Notes under the pieces: generated by a model | The model's input: the letters and a program-made list of their open reading frames with translations, nothing else | Database searches by the model: none | What the model was told of the DNA's origin: nothing | Shown here: positions 1 through 9,610 of the stretch, in pieces | Numbering within the stretch: the stretch's first letter is position 1 | Layout of the letters: the number at the start of each line of letters is the position of its first letter | Translations under genes and position numbers: made by a program | Source of the DNA: Muribaculaceae bacterium | Lineage (GTDB): Bacteria > Bacteroidota > Bacteroidia > Bacteroidales > Muribaculaceae | Assembly: GCA_017451225.1 (NCBI GenBank) | Contig: JAFSPZ010000023.1 | Location: 1 to 44,878 of the forward strand | Direction: 5' to 3' | DNA length: 44,878 bases

Positions 1-1301
1 CCAATGGTGACACCCACCTGGGTGGTGACGACTTTGACCAGCGCATCATTACTTGGCTCGCCGATGAGTTCCAGCAGGAGAACAATATGGACCTGCGCAA
101 GGATCCTATGGCTCTGCAGCGCTTGAAAGAGGCTGCCGAGAAGGCCAAGATTGAGCTTTCCAGCTCTACTAGCACTGAAATCAACCTGCCGTACATTACT
201 CAACTTGACGGCATGCCCAAGCACTTGGTAAAGAACCTGTCGCGTGCCAAATTTGAGCAGTTGTGCGACGACCTGATTCAAAAGACCATCGAGCCCTGCC
301 GCAAGGCACTCGCCGATGCAGGTTTGAACACCAGCGATATCAACGAGGTGATCCTCGTGGGCGGTTCAACCCGTATCCCCGCCGTTCAGCAGGTAGTTGA
401 GCAGTTCTTCGGTAAGGCTCCGTCCAAGGGTGTTAACCCCGACGAGGTTGTTGCTGTGGGTGCCGCTATCCAGGGCGGTGTGCTCACCGGTGATGTGAAG
501 GACGTGCTGCTGCTTGATGTAGTGCCTCTGTCAGTAGGTATTGAGACTCTGGGCGGTGTAATGACCAAGCTCATCGACGCCAACACTACTATCCCTGCTC
601 GTCGCAGCCAGATCTTCTCGACCGCTGCCGACAATCAGCCCGAGGTGGAAATCCACGTGCTGCAGGGTGAGCGTCCCATGGCTAAGGACTGCAAGACGCT
701 GGGTCGCTTCCACTTGGATGGCATTGCTCCCGCTCCCCGTGGCATTCCTCAGATTGAGGTGACCTTTGAGGTCGATGCCAACGGTATCATGAACGTGAGC
801 GCCAAGGATAAAGCAACAGGCAAAGAGCAGAGCATCCGCATCGAGGCTTCGAGCGGCTTGAGTGACGCCGAAATCCAGCGTATGAAGGACGAGGCAAGTG
901 CTAACGCTACTGCCGACGCCAAGGAGAAAGAGCGTATAGACAAGATTAACCAGGCCGACGCTATGATCTTCCAAACCGAGAAGAGCTTGAAGGACTTGGG
1001 TGACAAACTTCCTGCCGACAAGAAGAGCCAGATTGAGACTGCACTGGGCAAACTCAAAGAAGCTCACAAGAATCAGGATATCGACGCTATCGATGTTGCA
1101 ATGAAAGAGCTTGAGGCAATCTTCCATGAGGCATCACAGCAGATGTACAACCAAGCTGGTGGTGCACAGGGTGGGCCTCAGCCAGGTGCAGGCTTCGACC
1201 CGGGAGCTGCCGGATTTGGCGGTGCAAACCCAGGAGCTGGCCCACAAGGTGGTAACCAGGGAGGCGACGGCGCCCAAGACATTCCTTACGAGGAAGTGTA
1301 A
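1..1301 (+). CDS. dnaK: Chaperone DnaK (Hsp70), 3' part
   Basis: Partial gene: the reading frame is open from base 3, so the N-terminal part of the ATPase domain lies outside the window. About 432 codons remain. The visible part starts at the HLGGDDFD segment of the nucleotide-binding domain and contains the second phosphate-binding loop ([10 protein letters not shown]), the hydrophobic interdomain linker ([16 protein letters not shown]), the beta-sandwich substrate-binding domain and the helical lid. A Gly/Gln/Pro/Ala-rich tail follows, ending in EEV, the usual DnaK-like C-terminus. DnaK is the ATP-driven cytoplasmic Hsp70 that works with DnaJ and GrpE. A hairpin and a 9-bp repeat array follow the stop. 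The identification is secure; the internal ATG at 87 is not the start. Confidence 0.98.
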   Translation, partial: NGDTHLGGDDFDQRIITWLADEFQQENNMDLRKDPMALQRLKEAAEKAKIELSSSTSTEINLPYITQLDGMPKHLVKNLSRAKFEQLCDDLIQKTIEPCRKALADAGLNTSDINEVILVGGSTRIPAVQQVVEQFFGKAPSKGVNPDEVVAVGAAIQGGVLTGDVKDVLLLDVVPLSVGIETLGGVMTKLIDANTTIPARRSQIFSTAADNQPEVEIHVLQGERPMAKDCKTLGRFHLDGIAPAPRGIPQIEVTFEVDANGIMNVSAKDKATGKEQSIRIEASSGLSDAEIQRMKDEASANATADAKEKERIDKINQADAMIFQTEKSLKDLGDKLPADKKSQIETALGKLKEAHKNQDIDAIDVAMKELEAIFHEASQQMYNQAGGAQGGPQPGAGFDPGAAGFGGANPGAGPQGGNQGGDGAQDIPYEEV

Positions 1302-1323
1302 TATAGCACAATTAATAAACTAT

Positions 1324-1360
1324 GGGTCCCATGACACCAAAATGCCATGGGGCTCATGCT
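1324..1360 (+). terminator. Possible dnaK terminator hairpin
   Basis: GGGTCCCATG (1324-1333) pairs with CATGGGGCTC (1346-1355), with two G-T wobbles and a 12-nt loop. It starts 22 bp after the dnaK stop and is followed by a short CTTTT run. The T-tract is weak, so this is moderate evidence only. Confidence 0.5.
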
Positions 1361-1375
1361 TTTGAAGAAATTCGG

Positions 1376-1465
1376 ATGATTCTATCGATTCCACTGATTC
1401 CACTGAGTCAAGTGAGTCAGGTGAGTCAAATGAGTCCACCGAGTTATGCGAATCAAAAGAGTCAT
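1376..1465 (+). repeat. 9-bp tandem repeat array, about 10 degenerate units
   Basis: Ten consecutive 9-bp units follow a loose consensus NTGAGTCAN. Clear units are CTGAGTCAA (1403), GTGAGTCAG (1412), GTGAGTCAA (1421) and ATGAGTCCA (1430). More degenerate units lie on both sides, such as CTGATTCCA (1394) and AAGAGTCAT (1457). The array sits between dnaK and the tig promoter. A 61-codon open frame runs through it because the unit length is a multiple of three; it has no visible ribosome binding site and is not called as a gene. The same unit in the other orientation recurs near 31.8-32.0 kb. Confidence 0.85.
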
Positions 1466-1500
1466 TTACCTTCTGATTATTTAAAAATATTGCTTTTCAT

Positions 1501-1531
1501 TTTGTAGTTCAACGGATTTGCAGTAATTTTG
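1501..1531 (+). promoter_or_regulatory. Promoter of tig
   Basis: TTTG (1501-1504), a 19-bp spacer, then TAATTTTG (1524-1531), which matches the Bacteroidota housekeeping promoter (-33 TTTG, -7 TAnnTTTG). It lies 58 bp before the tig ATG and gives the gene its own transcription start after dnaK. Confidence 0.8.
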
Positions 1532-1589
1532 CACGCTCAAAAACATGAAACAATAAAAAAGCAGAATATAATAGATTTTAAAAAAAGAA

Positions 1590-2945
1590 ATGAACGTAAC
1601 ATTAGACAAGAACGGTAACGTGAGCGGAGTTCTCACAATATCGCTAGTTGAAGAGGATTATCAAGCCGAAGTTAAGAAGCAATTATCACTTTTGGGCCGT
1701 CGCCGTCCCATTAAGGGTTTTCGTCCTGGACATGTGCCTGCATCGTTGCTGCAGAAACACTATGGAGGCCAGGTGACTGCCGAAGTTGTTGATGAGATTA
1801 TCACTCGTGAGCTCACTAACTATATTCGTGAGAACAATATCGACTTGCTTGGTGAACCCATGTTGTCGAAGGACACCCAGGTTGACCTCGTTAACGAAAA
1901 GAACTTTGAGTTCAAGTTTGATCTGGGCTTTGCTCCCGAATTTGACCTCAAGCTCGACAAGCGCGTGAAGGTACCATATTATAATATTGAAGTTAGCCAG
2001 GAAATGGTCGACAATCAAGATGGTGCTTTCTTGAAGCGTTTTGGAACTCAAGTTCCAGGTGAGGTCTCGAGCGAGGATGCGCTCATTCGTGGTGCCCTTG
2101 TAGAGCTTAACGAGGACGGTTCGGTAAAAGAAGGCGGTATCAGTGTTGAACGCACTATCGTTTCGCCAAAGTACCAGAAGGACGAAGAGGAGAAGAAAAA
2201 ACTCGTAGGCCTTAAGGTTAACGACGAGGTGGTTATCAATCCTTATAAGGGCGCTGGTGGCAATCTTACCGAGATGGCTTCTATGCTAGCAGTTGACAAA
2301 GATCAGGCTGATGTGAAGAGTGATTTCAACTTCAAAGTGGAAGAAATTCTCGTCAATAAGGATGCTGAGCATGGACAGGAGCTTTATGACATGGTATTTG
2401 GTAAAGATGTTGCTAAGACCGAGAAAGAGTATTATGCCAAAATCAAGGAGATGCTCGCTGGTCAACTCAAGAGCGATAGCAATTACCGTTTCACTATCGA
2501 CGCCGAGAAGGTACTCCTCAAGAAGGTTGGTGAGCTTGAGCTCCCCGACGAGTTCTTGAAACGTTACCTCGTTTCAATCAATAAGGATACCGAGCCTGCT
2601 AAGATTGAAGAGGAATATCCACGCACTCGCGAGGAAATCGTTTGGCAGCTCATCAAGGAAAAAGTTGCAAAGCAATATGATGTGAAGATTGAGAAGGAAG
2701 ACCAGATGCGTCTGGCTCGCATCTATGCTGCTCAGCAATTTGCTCAGTATGGCATTGGCAACGTTCCCGATGAGACTCTCGACCGTTATGCTGGCGAGCT
2801 CATGGAGAATAAAGATTACGCTAAGGAAATCAACCGTCGCGCATTCGAGGATAAGGTGTTCGCAACCATCCGCGACAAAGTGTCACTCACCGAGAAGACT
2901 GTGAGCGTTGACGAGTTCAACAAACTCTTTGACGAGAAGAAGTAA
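1590..2945 (+). CDS. tig: Trigger factor
   Basis: 451 aa, close to the usual length for Bacteroidota trigger factors. The N-terminal ribosome-binding domain carries the signature loop GFRPGHVP around residues 47-54. A central region in the position of the FKBP-type prolyl isomerase domain follows, then a long charged helical C-terminal domain (about residues 250-451). Trigger factor binds the ribosome exit tunnel through L23 and shields nascent chains; many Bacteroidota members have a divergent isomerase domain. It has its own promoter and a strong terminator, so it is probably a single-gene unit although clpP and clpX follow. The tig-clpP-clpX order is conserved in many bacteria. No anomaly seen. 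Confidence 0.96.
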   Translation: MNVTLDKNGNVSGVLTISLVEEDYQAEVKKQLSLLGRRRPIKGFRPGHVPASLLQKHYGGQVTAEVVDEIITRELTNYIRENNIDLLGEPMLSKDTQVDLVNEKNFEFKFDLGFAPEFDLKLDKRVKVPYYNIEVSQEMVDNQDGAFLKRFGTQVPGEVSSEDALIRGALVELNEDGSVKEGGISVERTIVSPKYQKDEEEKKKLVGLKVNDEVVINPYKGAGGNLTEMASMLAVDKDQADVKSDFNFKVEEILVNKDAEHGQELYDMVFGKDVAKTEKEYYAKIKEMLAGQLKSDSNYRFTIDAEKVLLKKVGELELPDEFLKRYLVSINKDTEPAKIEEEYPRTREEIVWQLIKEKVAKQYDVKIEKEDQMRLARIYAAQQFAQYGIGNVPDETLDRYAGELMENKDYAKEINRRAFEDKVFATIRDKVSLTEKTVSVDEFNKLFDEKK

Positions 2946-2973
2946 TTATTCATATAATTGGATATAGGGAAAG

Positions 2974-3010
2974 GCTGAATTTTCAACGAATTCAGCTTTT
3001 TCTTTTTTTG
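2974..3010 (+). terminator. Intrinsic terminator of tig
   Basis: Perfect 8-bp stem GCTGAATT (2974-2981) / AATTCAGC (2989-2996), a 7-nt loop and a long T-rich tract (2997-3009). It separates tig from the clpP promoter. Confidence 0.9.
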
Positions 3011-3064
3011 TCGAAAAAACTTTTAAAAAAACATTGAAAATTAGATTATCTGAGAAAAAATTAC

Positions 3065-3072
3065 TATCTTTG
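3065..3072 (+). promoter_or_regulatory. -7 element of the clpP promoter
   Basis: TATCTTTG matches TAnnTTTG and lies 30 bp before the ATG at 3103. The -33 region is weak. The element decides the clpP start: the in-frame ATG at 3034 is upstream of the predicted transcription start and cannot be used from this promoter. Confidence 0.75.
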
Positions 3073-3102
3073 AAAATAAAAACATCAAAATATAAAAGAA
3101 TA

Positions 3103-3777
3103 ATGAAAAACGATTTTAGAAATTTTGCGGTGAACCATTTGGGAATGAATGGTTTAACTTTTGACCAAACTGCTCAGGCAATGATTGAGAGCAGTTATAT
3201 TTCTCCCACTATTATCGAGGAACGCAAGCTTAATGTAGCACAGATGGATGTTTTTTCTCGATTGATGATGGACCGAATTATCTTCCTAGGTACTCAAATT
3301 GACGATTATACAGCCAATGTAATTCAAGCACAATTGCTATATCTTGACAGTGCCGATCCTGGAAAGGATGTTTCTATCTATATCAATTCGCCTGGCGGCT
3401 CGGTTTATGCCGGTTTGGGAATTTACGACACCATGCAATACATCCAGAGTGATGTGACAACCATCTGCACTGGCATGGCGGCTTCGATGGCTGCAATTCT
3501 GCTTGTTGCTGGCGAGAAAGGGAAACGTTATGCCCTCAAGCACAGCCGCGTGATGATACATCAACCCATGGGCGGAATCCAGGGACAGGCATCCGATATC
3601 GAGATTACTGCGCGCGAGATTCAGAAACTCAAGGAAGAGTTGTACAATATAATCTCCAATCATTCTGGTCAGCCTTATGACAAGGTCTATGCCGACAGCG
3701 ACCGTGACTACTGGATGACTTCGCAAGAAGCACTGGACTATGGCATGATTGATAAGGTACTTGAGAAAGCAAAATAA
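3103..3777 (+). CDS. clpP: ATP-dependent Clp protease proteolytic subunit ClpP
   Basis: 224 aa from the ATG at 3103 (MKNDFRNF...). An upstream in-frame ATG at 3034 would add 23 low-complexity residues but lies before the promoter -7 element, so it is rejected. The Ser-His-Asp serine protease is clear: nucleophile Ser128 in GMAASMAA and His153 in VMIHQP. The oxyanion-hole region reads SPGGSVYAG. ClpP forms the tetradecameric proteolytic chamber and receives unfolded substrates from ClpX, which is encoded 25 bp downstream. Cytoplasmic. Confidence 0.97.
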   Translation: MKNDFRNFAVNHLGMNGLTFDQTAQAMIESSYISPTIIEERKLNVAQMDVFSRLMMDRIIFLGTQIDDYTANVIQAQLLYLDSADPGKDVSIYINSPGGSVYAGLGIYDTMQYIQSDVTTICTGMAASMAAILLVAGEKGKRYALKHSRVMIHQPMGGIQGQASDIEITAREIQKLKEELYNIISNHSGQPYDKVYADSDRDYWMTSQEALDYGMIDKVLEKAK

Positions 3778-3802
3778 GATAATTGAATTATAGATATCGT
3801 TT

Positions 3803-5038
3803 ATGGCCAAAAAAGAAACGATGAGATGTGACTTCTGCGGTCGCAGCCAGCGCGAGGTGGAGCTGCTCATTCCTGGGCTCAATGGTTTCATCTGCAATGA
3901 GTGTGCCGAGAAAGCCAATGAAATATCTAAAGAGTATCTGGGCAAGATGGAAGAGAGCTTGCTCAGCGACTTGGATTTGAAATCTCTGCCCAAGCCACAG
4001 GAGATTAAAGAATATCTTGATCAGTATGTGATAGGGCAGGAGAGTGCCAAGAAATATCTCTCGGTGGCTGTTTACAACCATTATAAGCGATTGTCGCAGA
4101 ACAAAGATGATGTGGATATTGAGAAATCCAACATCATTATCGTTGGCCCTACAGGAACTGGCAAGACTTTGCTTGCCAAGACGATTGCCAAATTACTTAA
4201 GGTGCCTTTTGCCATTGTAGACGCTACCGTTCTCACCGAGGCTGGTTATGTGGGCGAAGATATTGAAAGCCTTTTGGTACGATTGCTGCAAGCATGTGAT
4301 TATAATGTGAAAGAGGCCGAACGAGGCATTGTTTTTATAGATGAAATTGACAAGATAGCGCGCAAGAGCGACAACCCATCAATCACCCGTGATGTGAGCG
4401 GTGAGGGTGTGCAGCAGGGTCTTCTCAAGCTTCTTGAGGGCTCGGTTGTTAATGTGCCGCCTCAAGGTGGCCGCAAACATCCCGAGCAGAAGATGATTCC
4501 TGTTGACACTAAGAATATTCTCTTCATATGTGGTGGGGCTTTTGAGGGTATCGAGCGCAAAATAGCATTGCGTCTCAACACTCATGTAGTAGGTTATGGA
4601 GCCGCTAACCACGTTAGCAAGGCTGATCAGGAAAAGCTTTTGCATTATGTAGCACCTCAAGACCTGCGTTCCTACGGGCTGATACCCGAAATTATTGGCC
4701 GTTTACCAGTGGTGACTAATCTTGAGCCTCTTGATAGAGATGCATTGCGACGCATTCTTGTTGAACCCAAGAATGCCATCGTCAAGCAATATGAGAAGCT
4801 CATGATGATGGATGGTATCAAGTTTACCTTTACCGACGACGCACTCGACTTCATTGTTGACAAAGCTATAGAATATAAACTGGGCGCCCGAGGTTTACGC
4901 TCCATTTTCGAGACTATCATGATGGATGTGATGTATACCTATCCTTCTCAAAAGAAGAAAAAATTCGAGCTTACTAAAGATTATGCAAGTGAACAGCTGG
5001 ATAAGTCTAATTTTGCAATAATTGCGTCAGCAATGTAA
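3803..5038 (+). CDS. clpX: ATP-dependent protease ATP-binding subunit ClpX
   Basis: 411 aa, normal length. The N-terminal C4 zinc-binding domain is visible (CDFCGRS ... CNEC, residues 9-34). It is followed by the AAA+ module with Walker A GPTGTGKT (residues 115-122), Walker [10 protein letters not shown], the pore-loop region around GYVGED, and a sensor-2/C-terminal subdomain containing LGARGLRSI. ClpX is the hexameric unfoldase that feeds ClpP and also remodels protein complexes. It begins 25 bp after clpP with no promoter or terminator between, so the two are co-transcribed. The zinc finger and IGF-type loop region support an ordinary functional ClpX. Confidence 0.97.
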   Translation: MAKKETMRCDFCGRSQREVELLIPGLNGFICNECAEKANEISKEYLGKMEESLLSDLDLKSLPKPQEIKEYLDQYVIGQESAKKYLSVAVYNHYKRLSQNKDDVDIEKSNIIIVGPTGTGKTLLAKTIAKLLKVPFAIVDATVLTEAGYVGEDIESLLVRLLQACDYNVKEAERGIVFIDEIDKIARKSDNPSITRDVSGEGVQQGLLKLLEGSVVNVPPQGGRKHPEQKMIPVDTKNILFICGGAFEGIERKIALRLNTHVVGYGAANHVSKADQEKLLHYVAPQDLRSYGLIPEIIGRLPVVTNLEPLDRDALRRILVEPKNAIVKQYEKLMMMDGIKFTFTDDALDFIVDKAIEYKLGARGLRSIFETIMMDVMYTYPSQKKKKFELTKDYASEQLDKSNFAIIASAM

Positions 5039-5075
5039 AAAAACTAGAATTATTTCTTGAATTGATTTTTTTTAT

Positions 5076-5083
5076 TATATTTG
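5076..5083 (+). promoter_or_regulatory. -7 element of the recQ promoter
   Basis: TATATTTG matches TAnnTTTG and lies 35 bp before the recQ ATG. The upstream -33 element is not clear. No terminator was seen after clpX, so read-through into recQ is also possible. Confidence 0.65.
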
Positions 5084-5118
5084 TATCGAAAACTGTAAAC
5101 AAGTAAAACCTTAAGACA

Positions 5119-7293
5119 ATGGCTGACAAAAATCTATTAGTAGCGACTCTGAAAAAATACTTTGGTTTTGACACCTTTAAGGGACAACAAGAGCAAATCA
5201 TGTTGAGCTTGATTGACGAGCACGACACATTTGTTTTGATGCCAACAGGAGGTGGCAAATCCTTGTGCTATCAGCTTCCTTCGCTATTAATGGATGGTAC
5301 TGCAATTGTCATTTCTCCACTAATCTCGCTGATGAAAAATCAGGTCGATGCCATGCGAAACTTCAGCGATGAGGATGGAATTGCCCATTTCCTCAACTCT
5401 TCTCTCAACAAGCAGGCAATCGATCAGGTTAAAGATGACATCCTGGCAGGAAAGACCAAGCTCTTGTATGTCGCTCCCGAGTCACTTACAAAAGAGGACA
5501 ACCTTGAGTTTTTCAAGAGCGTGAAGATTTCTTTCTATGCCATAGACGAGGCTCACTGTATCTCAGAGTGGGGACATGATTTTAGACCTGAATATCGCCG
5601 CATTCGTCATTTCATCAATGAGATAGGCGTAAGACCCATTATCGCGTTGACAGCAACAGCTACGTCTAAGGTTCAGCATGATATTCAGAAGAATCTAGGT
5701 ATCATGGATGCCAATGTCTTCAAATCTTCGTTCAACCGCACCAATCTTTATTATGAGGTGCGACCAAAGACAAAAGATGTTGACAAAGATATCATCAAGT
5801 ACATAAAGACAATGCCCGGAAAATCGGGTATAATTTATTGTTTGAGCCGCAAGAAAGTGGAAGAATTGGCCACTACGTTACGTGTTAACGACATCAAGGC
5901 GCTTGCCTATCATGCTGGAATGGACAGCGCTACACGCTCGGCCAACCAAGATGCTTTCCTACTTGAAGATGTTGATGTGATTGTTGCAACCATCGCCTTC
6001 GGTATGGGAATCGACAAACCCGACGTTAGGTTTGTCATTCATTATGATATTCCCAAGAGTCTTGAAGGCTATTACCAAGAGACTGGACGCGCCGGGCGAG
6101 ATGGCGGCGAGGGGCAGTGCATTACTTTCTATGCCCAGAAAGACCTTGAGAAACTCAAGAAGTTCATGCAGGGCAAGCCTGTCGCCGAACAAGAAATCGG
6201 AAAACAGCTGCTGGCCGAGACGGCTTCCTATGCCGAGACATCGGTGTGCCGTCGCAAAACCTTGCTGCATTACTTTGGTGAAGAGTATACTCAAGACAAT
6301 TGTCACAACTGCGATAACTGTCTGCACCCACGCAAGCGCATCGAAGCATGCAACGAGCTTTGCGATGCTATTGAGATAATTATTACCTTAAAAGAGAAAT
6401 TCAAGGCCGACCATATCGTGAATGTGATGATAGGCGATGCAAACAATGAGGTAAAATCCTATTTGCATGACAAACTTGATATGTTTGGCTGTCACAAAGA
6501 CAAGACTTATAAGTTCTTGAATGCCGTAATTTCGCAAGGAATTATTGCAGGCTACATCGACCGTGATATTGAAAATTATGGATTGTTGAAAGTTACTAAA
6601 CGCGGCCGACAATTCCTTGAGAACCCCACATCGTTCTTAGTAGTAGAAGACCGTGATTTCACTGCGGTTGAGGAGAACGAGTTGAGAGGCGGAACCGGTG
6701 CTCTAGACGGTGAATTGTTCAGCATACTCAAGAGCATGCGCAAGAATACAGCGTCAAAGCTGCAGCTGCCACCTTATGTCATCTTCCAGGATCCTTCGCT
6801 TGAAGCAATGGCTACTACCTATCCCATTACCATGGAAGAATTGCAGAATATTCCTGGAGTTGGTGCTGGCAAAGCTAAAAGATATGGTGCTGAATTTCTT
6901 GAAGTTATACGCAGGCATGTTGAGGATAATGAAATCATTCGCCCCGAAGATATGAGGGTGAGAACTGTGGCTAACAAGAGTAAGCTGAAAATCTCGTTGA
7001 TTCAGAGCATTGATCGCAAGGTGCCTCTCGATGATTTGGCGATTTCCAGAGGACTGGAATTTGACAAGATGCTTGATGAAATAGAAGCGATTGTTTATTC
7101 TGGCACTCGCATCAACATCGACTATTACATTAAAGATATAATGGACGAAGATCACATGGAGGACATCTTCGAATACTTCAAGGAGAGTGATACCGACCGC
7201 ATTTCTGTTGCTCAAGAAGAACTTGGCGATGAATACACCGAGGAGGAGATTAGGCTTGTTCGCATCAAGTTCTTGAGTGAAATGGGAAATTAA
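5119..7293 (+). CDS. recQ: ATP-dependent DNA helicase RecQ
   Basis: 724 aa. A superfamily 2 helicase core is present with Walker A TGGGKS (Lys47) and a DEAH box (residues 143-146, followed by CISEWGHDFRP, the RecQ aromatic-rich loop). Motif VI reads QETGRAGRDG. The RecQ-C-terminal zinc-binding domain follows (Cys cluster in CHNCDNCLHPRKR), then a winged helix. An HRDC domain is visible around residues 530-600 (LPPYVIFQDPSLEAMA, IPGVGAGKAKRYG). A further ~110 acidic residues extend past HRDC, consistent with the longer Bacteroidota RecQ proteins. RecQ is a 3'-5' helicase used in recombination and fork repair. Confidence 0.96.
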   Translation: MADKNLLVATLKKYFGFDTFKGQQEQIMLSLIDEHDTFVLMPTGGGKSLCYQLPSLLMDGTAIVISPLISLMKNQVDAMRNFSDEDGIAHFLNSSLNKQAIDQVKDDILAGKTKLLYVAPESLTKEDNLEFFKSVKISFYAIDEAHCISEWGHDFRPEYRRIRHFINEIGVRPIIALTATATSKVQHDIQKNLGIMDANVFKSSFNRTNLYYEVRPKTKDVDKDIIKYIKTMPGKSGIIYCLSRKKVEELATTLRVNDIKALAYHAGMDSATRSANQDAFLLEDVDVIVATIAFGMGIDKPDVRFVIHYDIPKSLEGYYQETGRAGRDGGEGQCITFYAQKDLEKLKKFMQGKPVAEQEIGKQLLAETASYAETSVCRRKTLLHYFGEEYTQDNCHNCDNCLHPRKRIEACNELCDAIEIIITLKEKFKADHIVNVMIGDANNEVKSYLHDKLDMFGCHKDKTYKFLNAVISQGIIAGYIDRDIENYGLLKVTKRGRQFLENPTSFLVVEDRDFTAVEENELRGGTGALDGELFSILKSMRKNTASKLQLPPYVIFQDPSLEAMATTYPITMEELQNIPGVGAGKAKRYGAEFLEVIRRHVEDNEIIRPEDMRVRTVANKSKLKISLIQSIDRKVPLDDLAISRGLEFDKMLDEIEAIVYSGTRINIDYYIKDIMDEDHMEDIFEYFKESDTDRISVAQEELGDEYTEEEIRLVRIKFLSEMGN

Positions 7294-7343
7294 TCTCGTC
7301 CACATTATTAGATATTAACTAAATTTAATTGATAAAATATAAT

Positions 7344-7373
7344 TTTGGCGTTGCTTTCACGTTATTATATTTG
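7344..7373 (+). promoter_or_regulatory. Promoter of the parvulin gene
   Basis: TTTG (7344-7347), an 18-bp spacer and TATATTTG (7366-7373), about 72 bp before the ATG at 7446. This is a good match to the Bacteroidota -33/-7 pattern. Confidence 0.75.
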
Positions 7374-7445
7374 TTTTATTTCTCTCTCTCAATTATTTAA
7401 TAAACTTTTTGCTTAAGAAATAGACGACTATCATTTATAATAATT

Positions 7446-9401
7446 ATGAAGCTTAAGTATTTTATCTCTGCATTAATCGTTGCAGGTGTTGTAGTTGGTG
7501 CATGGGCAGCCAAGGATCCAGTGTTGATGACTATCAACAACAAGCCAGTGAAAGTTTCGGAGTTTGAGTATCTTTACAAGAAAAATCTCGAGCAGCAAGT
7601 TACTAAAGAGAGCCTTGATGAATACGTTGAAAGGTTCGTTAACTACAAGCTCAAGGTTGCCGAAGCCGAGAGACTCGGATACGACACACTACCACGCATT
7701 GTTAATGAGTTGGCGGGCTATGAAAATGAAATGCTCACCCCATTCCTAGTCGATACTGAGCTCCAGGAACAACTCGTTAGAGAGGCTTATGACCGCATGA
7801 CTAAGAATGTGAACATTAGTCATCTGATGCTTGCACGTGGAAAGGATAAAGCTGAAGATAATGCTCAAATTGCTCGCATGGATAGCATTCGCAATTGTAT
7901 TCTGTCTGGAGAGAATTTTAACGATTTGGTGATGAAATACTCAATAGACCGCTCCAAGGTAAATAACAAAGGCGAGTATAGCTTCATTAGCAGTGGAATG
8001 TTTCCTTATTCATTTGAATATGCAGCGTTTAGCACACCAGTAGGTGAACTGTCTAAACCAATAGTCACCGATTATGGCATCCATTTAATTAGGGTGAATG
8101 GCGTGAGACCCGATGAGGGAACTGTTGAGGTTGCACATATTCTTCGTCTTTTCCCACGTGAGAATCTTACTGATAGTGCAAAGCTTGCTGTAAAAGCTCA
8201 AATCGATTCGATCTATGCTTGCATTCAGGCTGGAGAGGATTTTGAGGAACTTGCCAAAAAAGTTTCTCAAGACAGGGGAACGGCACGCAATGGTGGCAAG
8301 TTACCTGCTTTTGGTCGTAGTCGCATGGTGAAACCCTTTGAGGATGTCGCATTTTCTTTGGGTGATGGCGAGATATCTCAACCCTTTGAAACGGCTTATG
8401 GTTACCACATTGTCAAGAAATTCAGTCACAATCCAGTTCCTACATTTGACGAAGCTCGTCCCGTTATTGAGCAGAAGATTAAGAGCGATGAACGTTCGAT
8501 GATGCCTATCGAGAGCAAAACAAAACAAATTCTTGCCGAGCAAAACTACAAGAAGAACGACAAGCTTCATGACTATCTTATGAAAGAGCTCAACAAGCAT
8601 GGTGGATTTGACTCTACATTTGTTACCGACGTGATTGCTAAGAGCAATTTCACAATGTTCACCTATGCTAATAATCATAAATCACCATTGTCAAACATGG
8701 TGAAACTTCTCAACCCTAAAGCTAAATACGCTAACAATGATATAGCAGCTGCCGAGATTGAAGCCAATGTTGACGTTGTCGCTAAGCAAGAAATTGTGAA
8801 ATATTATTCTGACAATCTCATCGAATTGAACCCAGACTACCGCAATCTCATGAACGAGTATCGTGATGGAACTCTTCTTTTTGAGGTTATGAACAATGAG
8901 GTTTGGAAAAAGGCAAAAAGCGACGACGATGCTTTAAAACAGCGCTTCAATGAGAATCCAGGCAAATATACATGGGATGCCCCTCATTTCAAGGGTATTA
9001 TGGTATGTGCCAAGAATGACTCGATTCTCAATGAGGTGAAAAAAGCAATGAGCCAGCTCGTTTCTATGCCCGAGGATACCATTACTACTAAACTCAACAA
9101 GAAGTTTGGACAAAACATCAAGATGGTGCGTGTCATCTCTAAGAAAGGTGAGAACGAAATGGTCGACTACATCGCTTTTGGTGGAAATAAAGCCGAGTCG
9201 GCCTACAAGGGATATCCCATCTATGAGAAGCTGCTGGGTAGAGTGATTGCTCAACCCGAGGAGATGTCAGATGTAAAGGGTTTGGTTTCTTCCGACTATC
9301 AAGATGCTCTTGAGCAACAGTGGATGGATGGGCTTCACAAGAGATATAAAGTTAATATCAACCAAAAAGTGCTCAAACAGTTGAAAGCTATATATAAATA
9401 G
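7446..9401 (+). CDS. Periplasmic peptidylprolyl isomerase (PpiC/SurA type, two parvulin domains)
   Basis: 651 aa with an N-terminal signal peptide (hydrophobic residues 5-21, ending near AWAA). Two consecutive parvulin (rotamase) domains follow. The first spans about residues 120-220 (NISHLMLAR ... GELSKPIVTDYGIHLIRV). The second spans about 225-335 (VAHILRLFPRE ... GEISQPFETAYGYHIVKK). The C-terminal ~300 residues are helical and have no obvious domain. Such proteins act as periplasmic chaperones and cis-trans prolyl isomerases for outer membrane proteins. A SurA-like gene follows, but a strong terminator lies between, so the two are separate units. The exact client set is unknown. Confidence 0.9.
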   Translation: MKLKYFISALIVAGVVVGAWAAKDPVLMTINNKPVKVSEFEYLYKKNLEQQVTKESLDEYVERFVNYKLKVAEAERLGYDTLPRIVNELAGYENEMLTPFLVDTELQEQLVREAYDRMTKNVNISHLMLARGKDKAEDNAQIARMDSIRNCILSGENFNDLVMKYSIDRSKVNNKGEYSFISSGMFPYSFEYAAFSTPVGELSKPIVTDYGIHLIRVNGVRPDEGTVEVAHILRLFPRENLTDSAKLAVKAQIDSIYACIQAGEDFEELAKKVSQDRGTARNGGKLPAFGRSRMVKPFEDVAFSLGDGEISQPFETAYGYHIVKKFSHNPVPTFDEARPVIEQKIKSDERSMMPIESKTKQILAEQNYKKNDKLHDYLMKELNKHGGFDSTFVTDVIAKSNFTMFTYANNHKSPLSNMVKLLNPKAKYANNDIAAAEIEANVDVVAKQEIVKYYSDNLIELNPDYRNLMNEYRDGTLLFEVMNNEVWKKAKSDDDALKQRFNENPGKYTWDAPHFKGIMVCAKNDSILNEVKKAMSQLVSMPEDTITTKLNKKFGQNIKMVRVISKKGENEMVDYIAFGGNKAESAYKGYPIYEKLLGRVIAQPEEMSDVKGLVSSDYQDALEQQWMDGLHKRYKVNINQKVLKQLKAIYK

Positions 9402-9435
9402 TCTTTTACTCTTCCCTCTCTCTTGATTTTATTTC

Positions 9436-9480
9436 ATGCCTTGTTGCGGGCTGTTTTTTGCCGCGACAAGGCATCTTTTT
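9436..9480 (+). terminator. Intrinsic terminator after the parvulin gene
   Basis: A 14-bp stem, ATGCCTTGTTGCGG (9436-9449) / CCGCGACAAGGCAT (9461-9474), with one G-T pair, followed by CTTTTT. Strong hairpin. Confidence 0.93.
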
Positions 9481-9523
9481 CTATATATACAATAATAATT
9501 AAAGATAATTAAATGTAAATGAT

Positions 9524-9554
9524 TTTGAGAAATCAATAAAAATCAAGAAATTTG
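9524..9554 (+). promoter_or_regulatory. Probable promoter of surA-ostA-mutL
   Basis: TTTG (9524-9527), a 19-bp spacer, then GAAATTTG (9547-9554). This differs from TAnnTTTG only in the first base. It lies 57 bp before the surA ATG and is the only good candidate in the 209-bp spacer. Confidence 0.55.
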
Positions 9555-9610
9555 CACTTTATTTGGTGTCAAAGGCGATAATGCCCATTGTTTTCTGAAT
9601 TAATGATATA

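Noticed and set aside
1376-1465. CRISPR array
   Set aside because: Units of 9 bp are contiguous with no spacers; CRISPR repeats are 23-50 bp with unique spacers. No cas genes are present. The same applies to the arrays at 31.7-32.0 kb and 44.6-44.9 kb.
1322-1507. 61-codon protein in the dnaK-tig spacer
   Set aside because: The frame stays open because it crosses the 9-bp array; no ribosome binding site, and it overlaps the dnaK terminator hairpin and the tig promoter.
3034-3102. N-terminal extension of ClpP from the ATG at 3034
   Set aside because: The -7 promoter element at 3065-3072 lies downstream of this ATG and the 23 added residues are low-complexity Lys/Leu with no family support.
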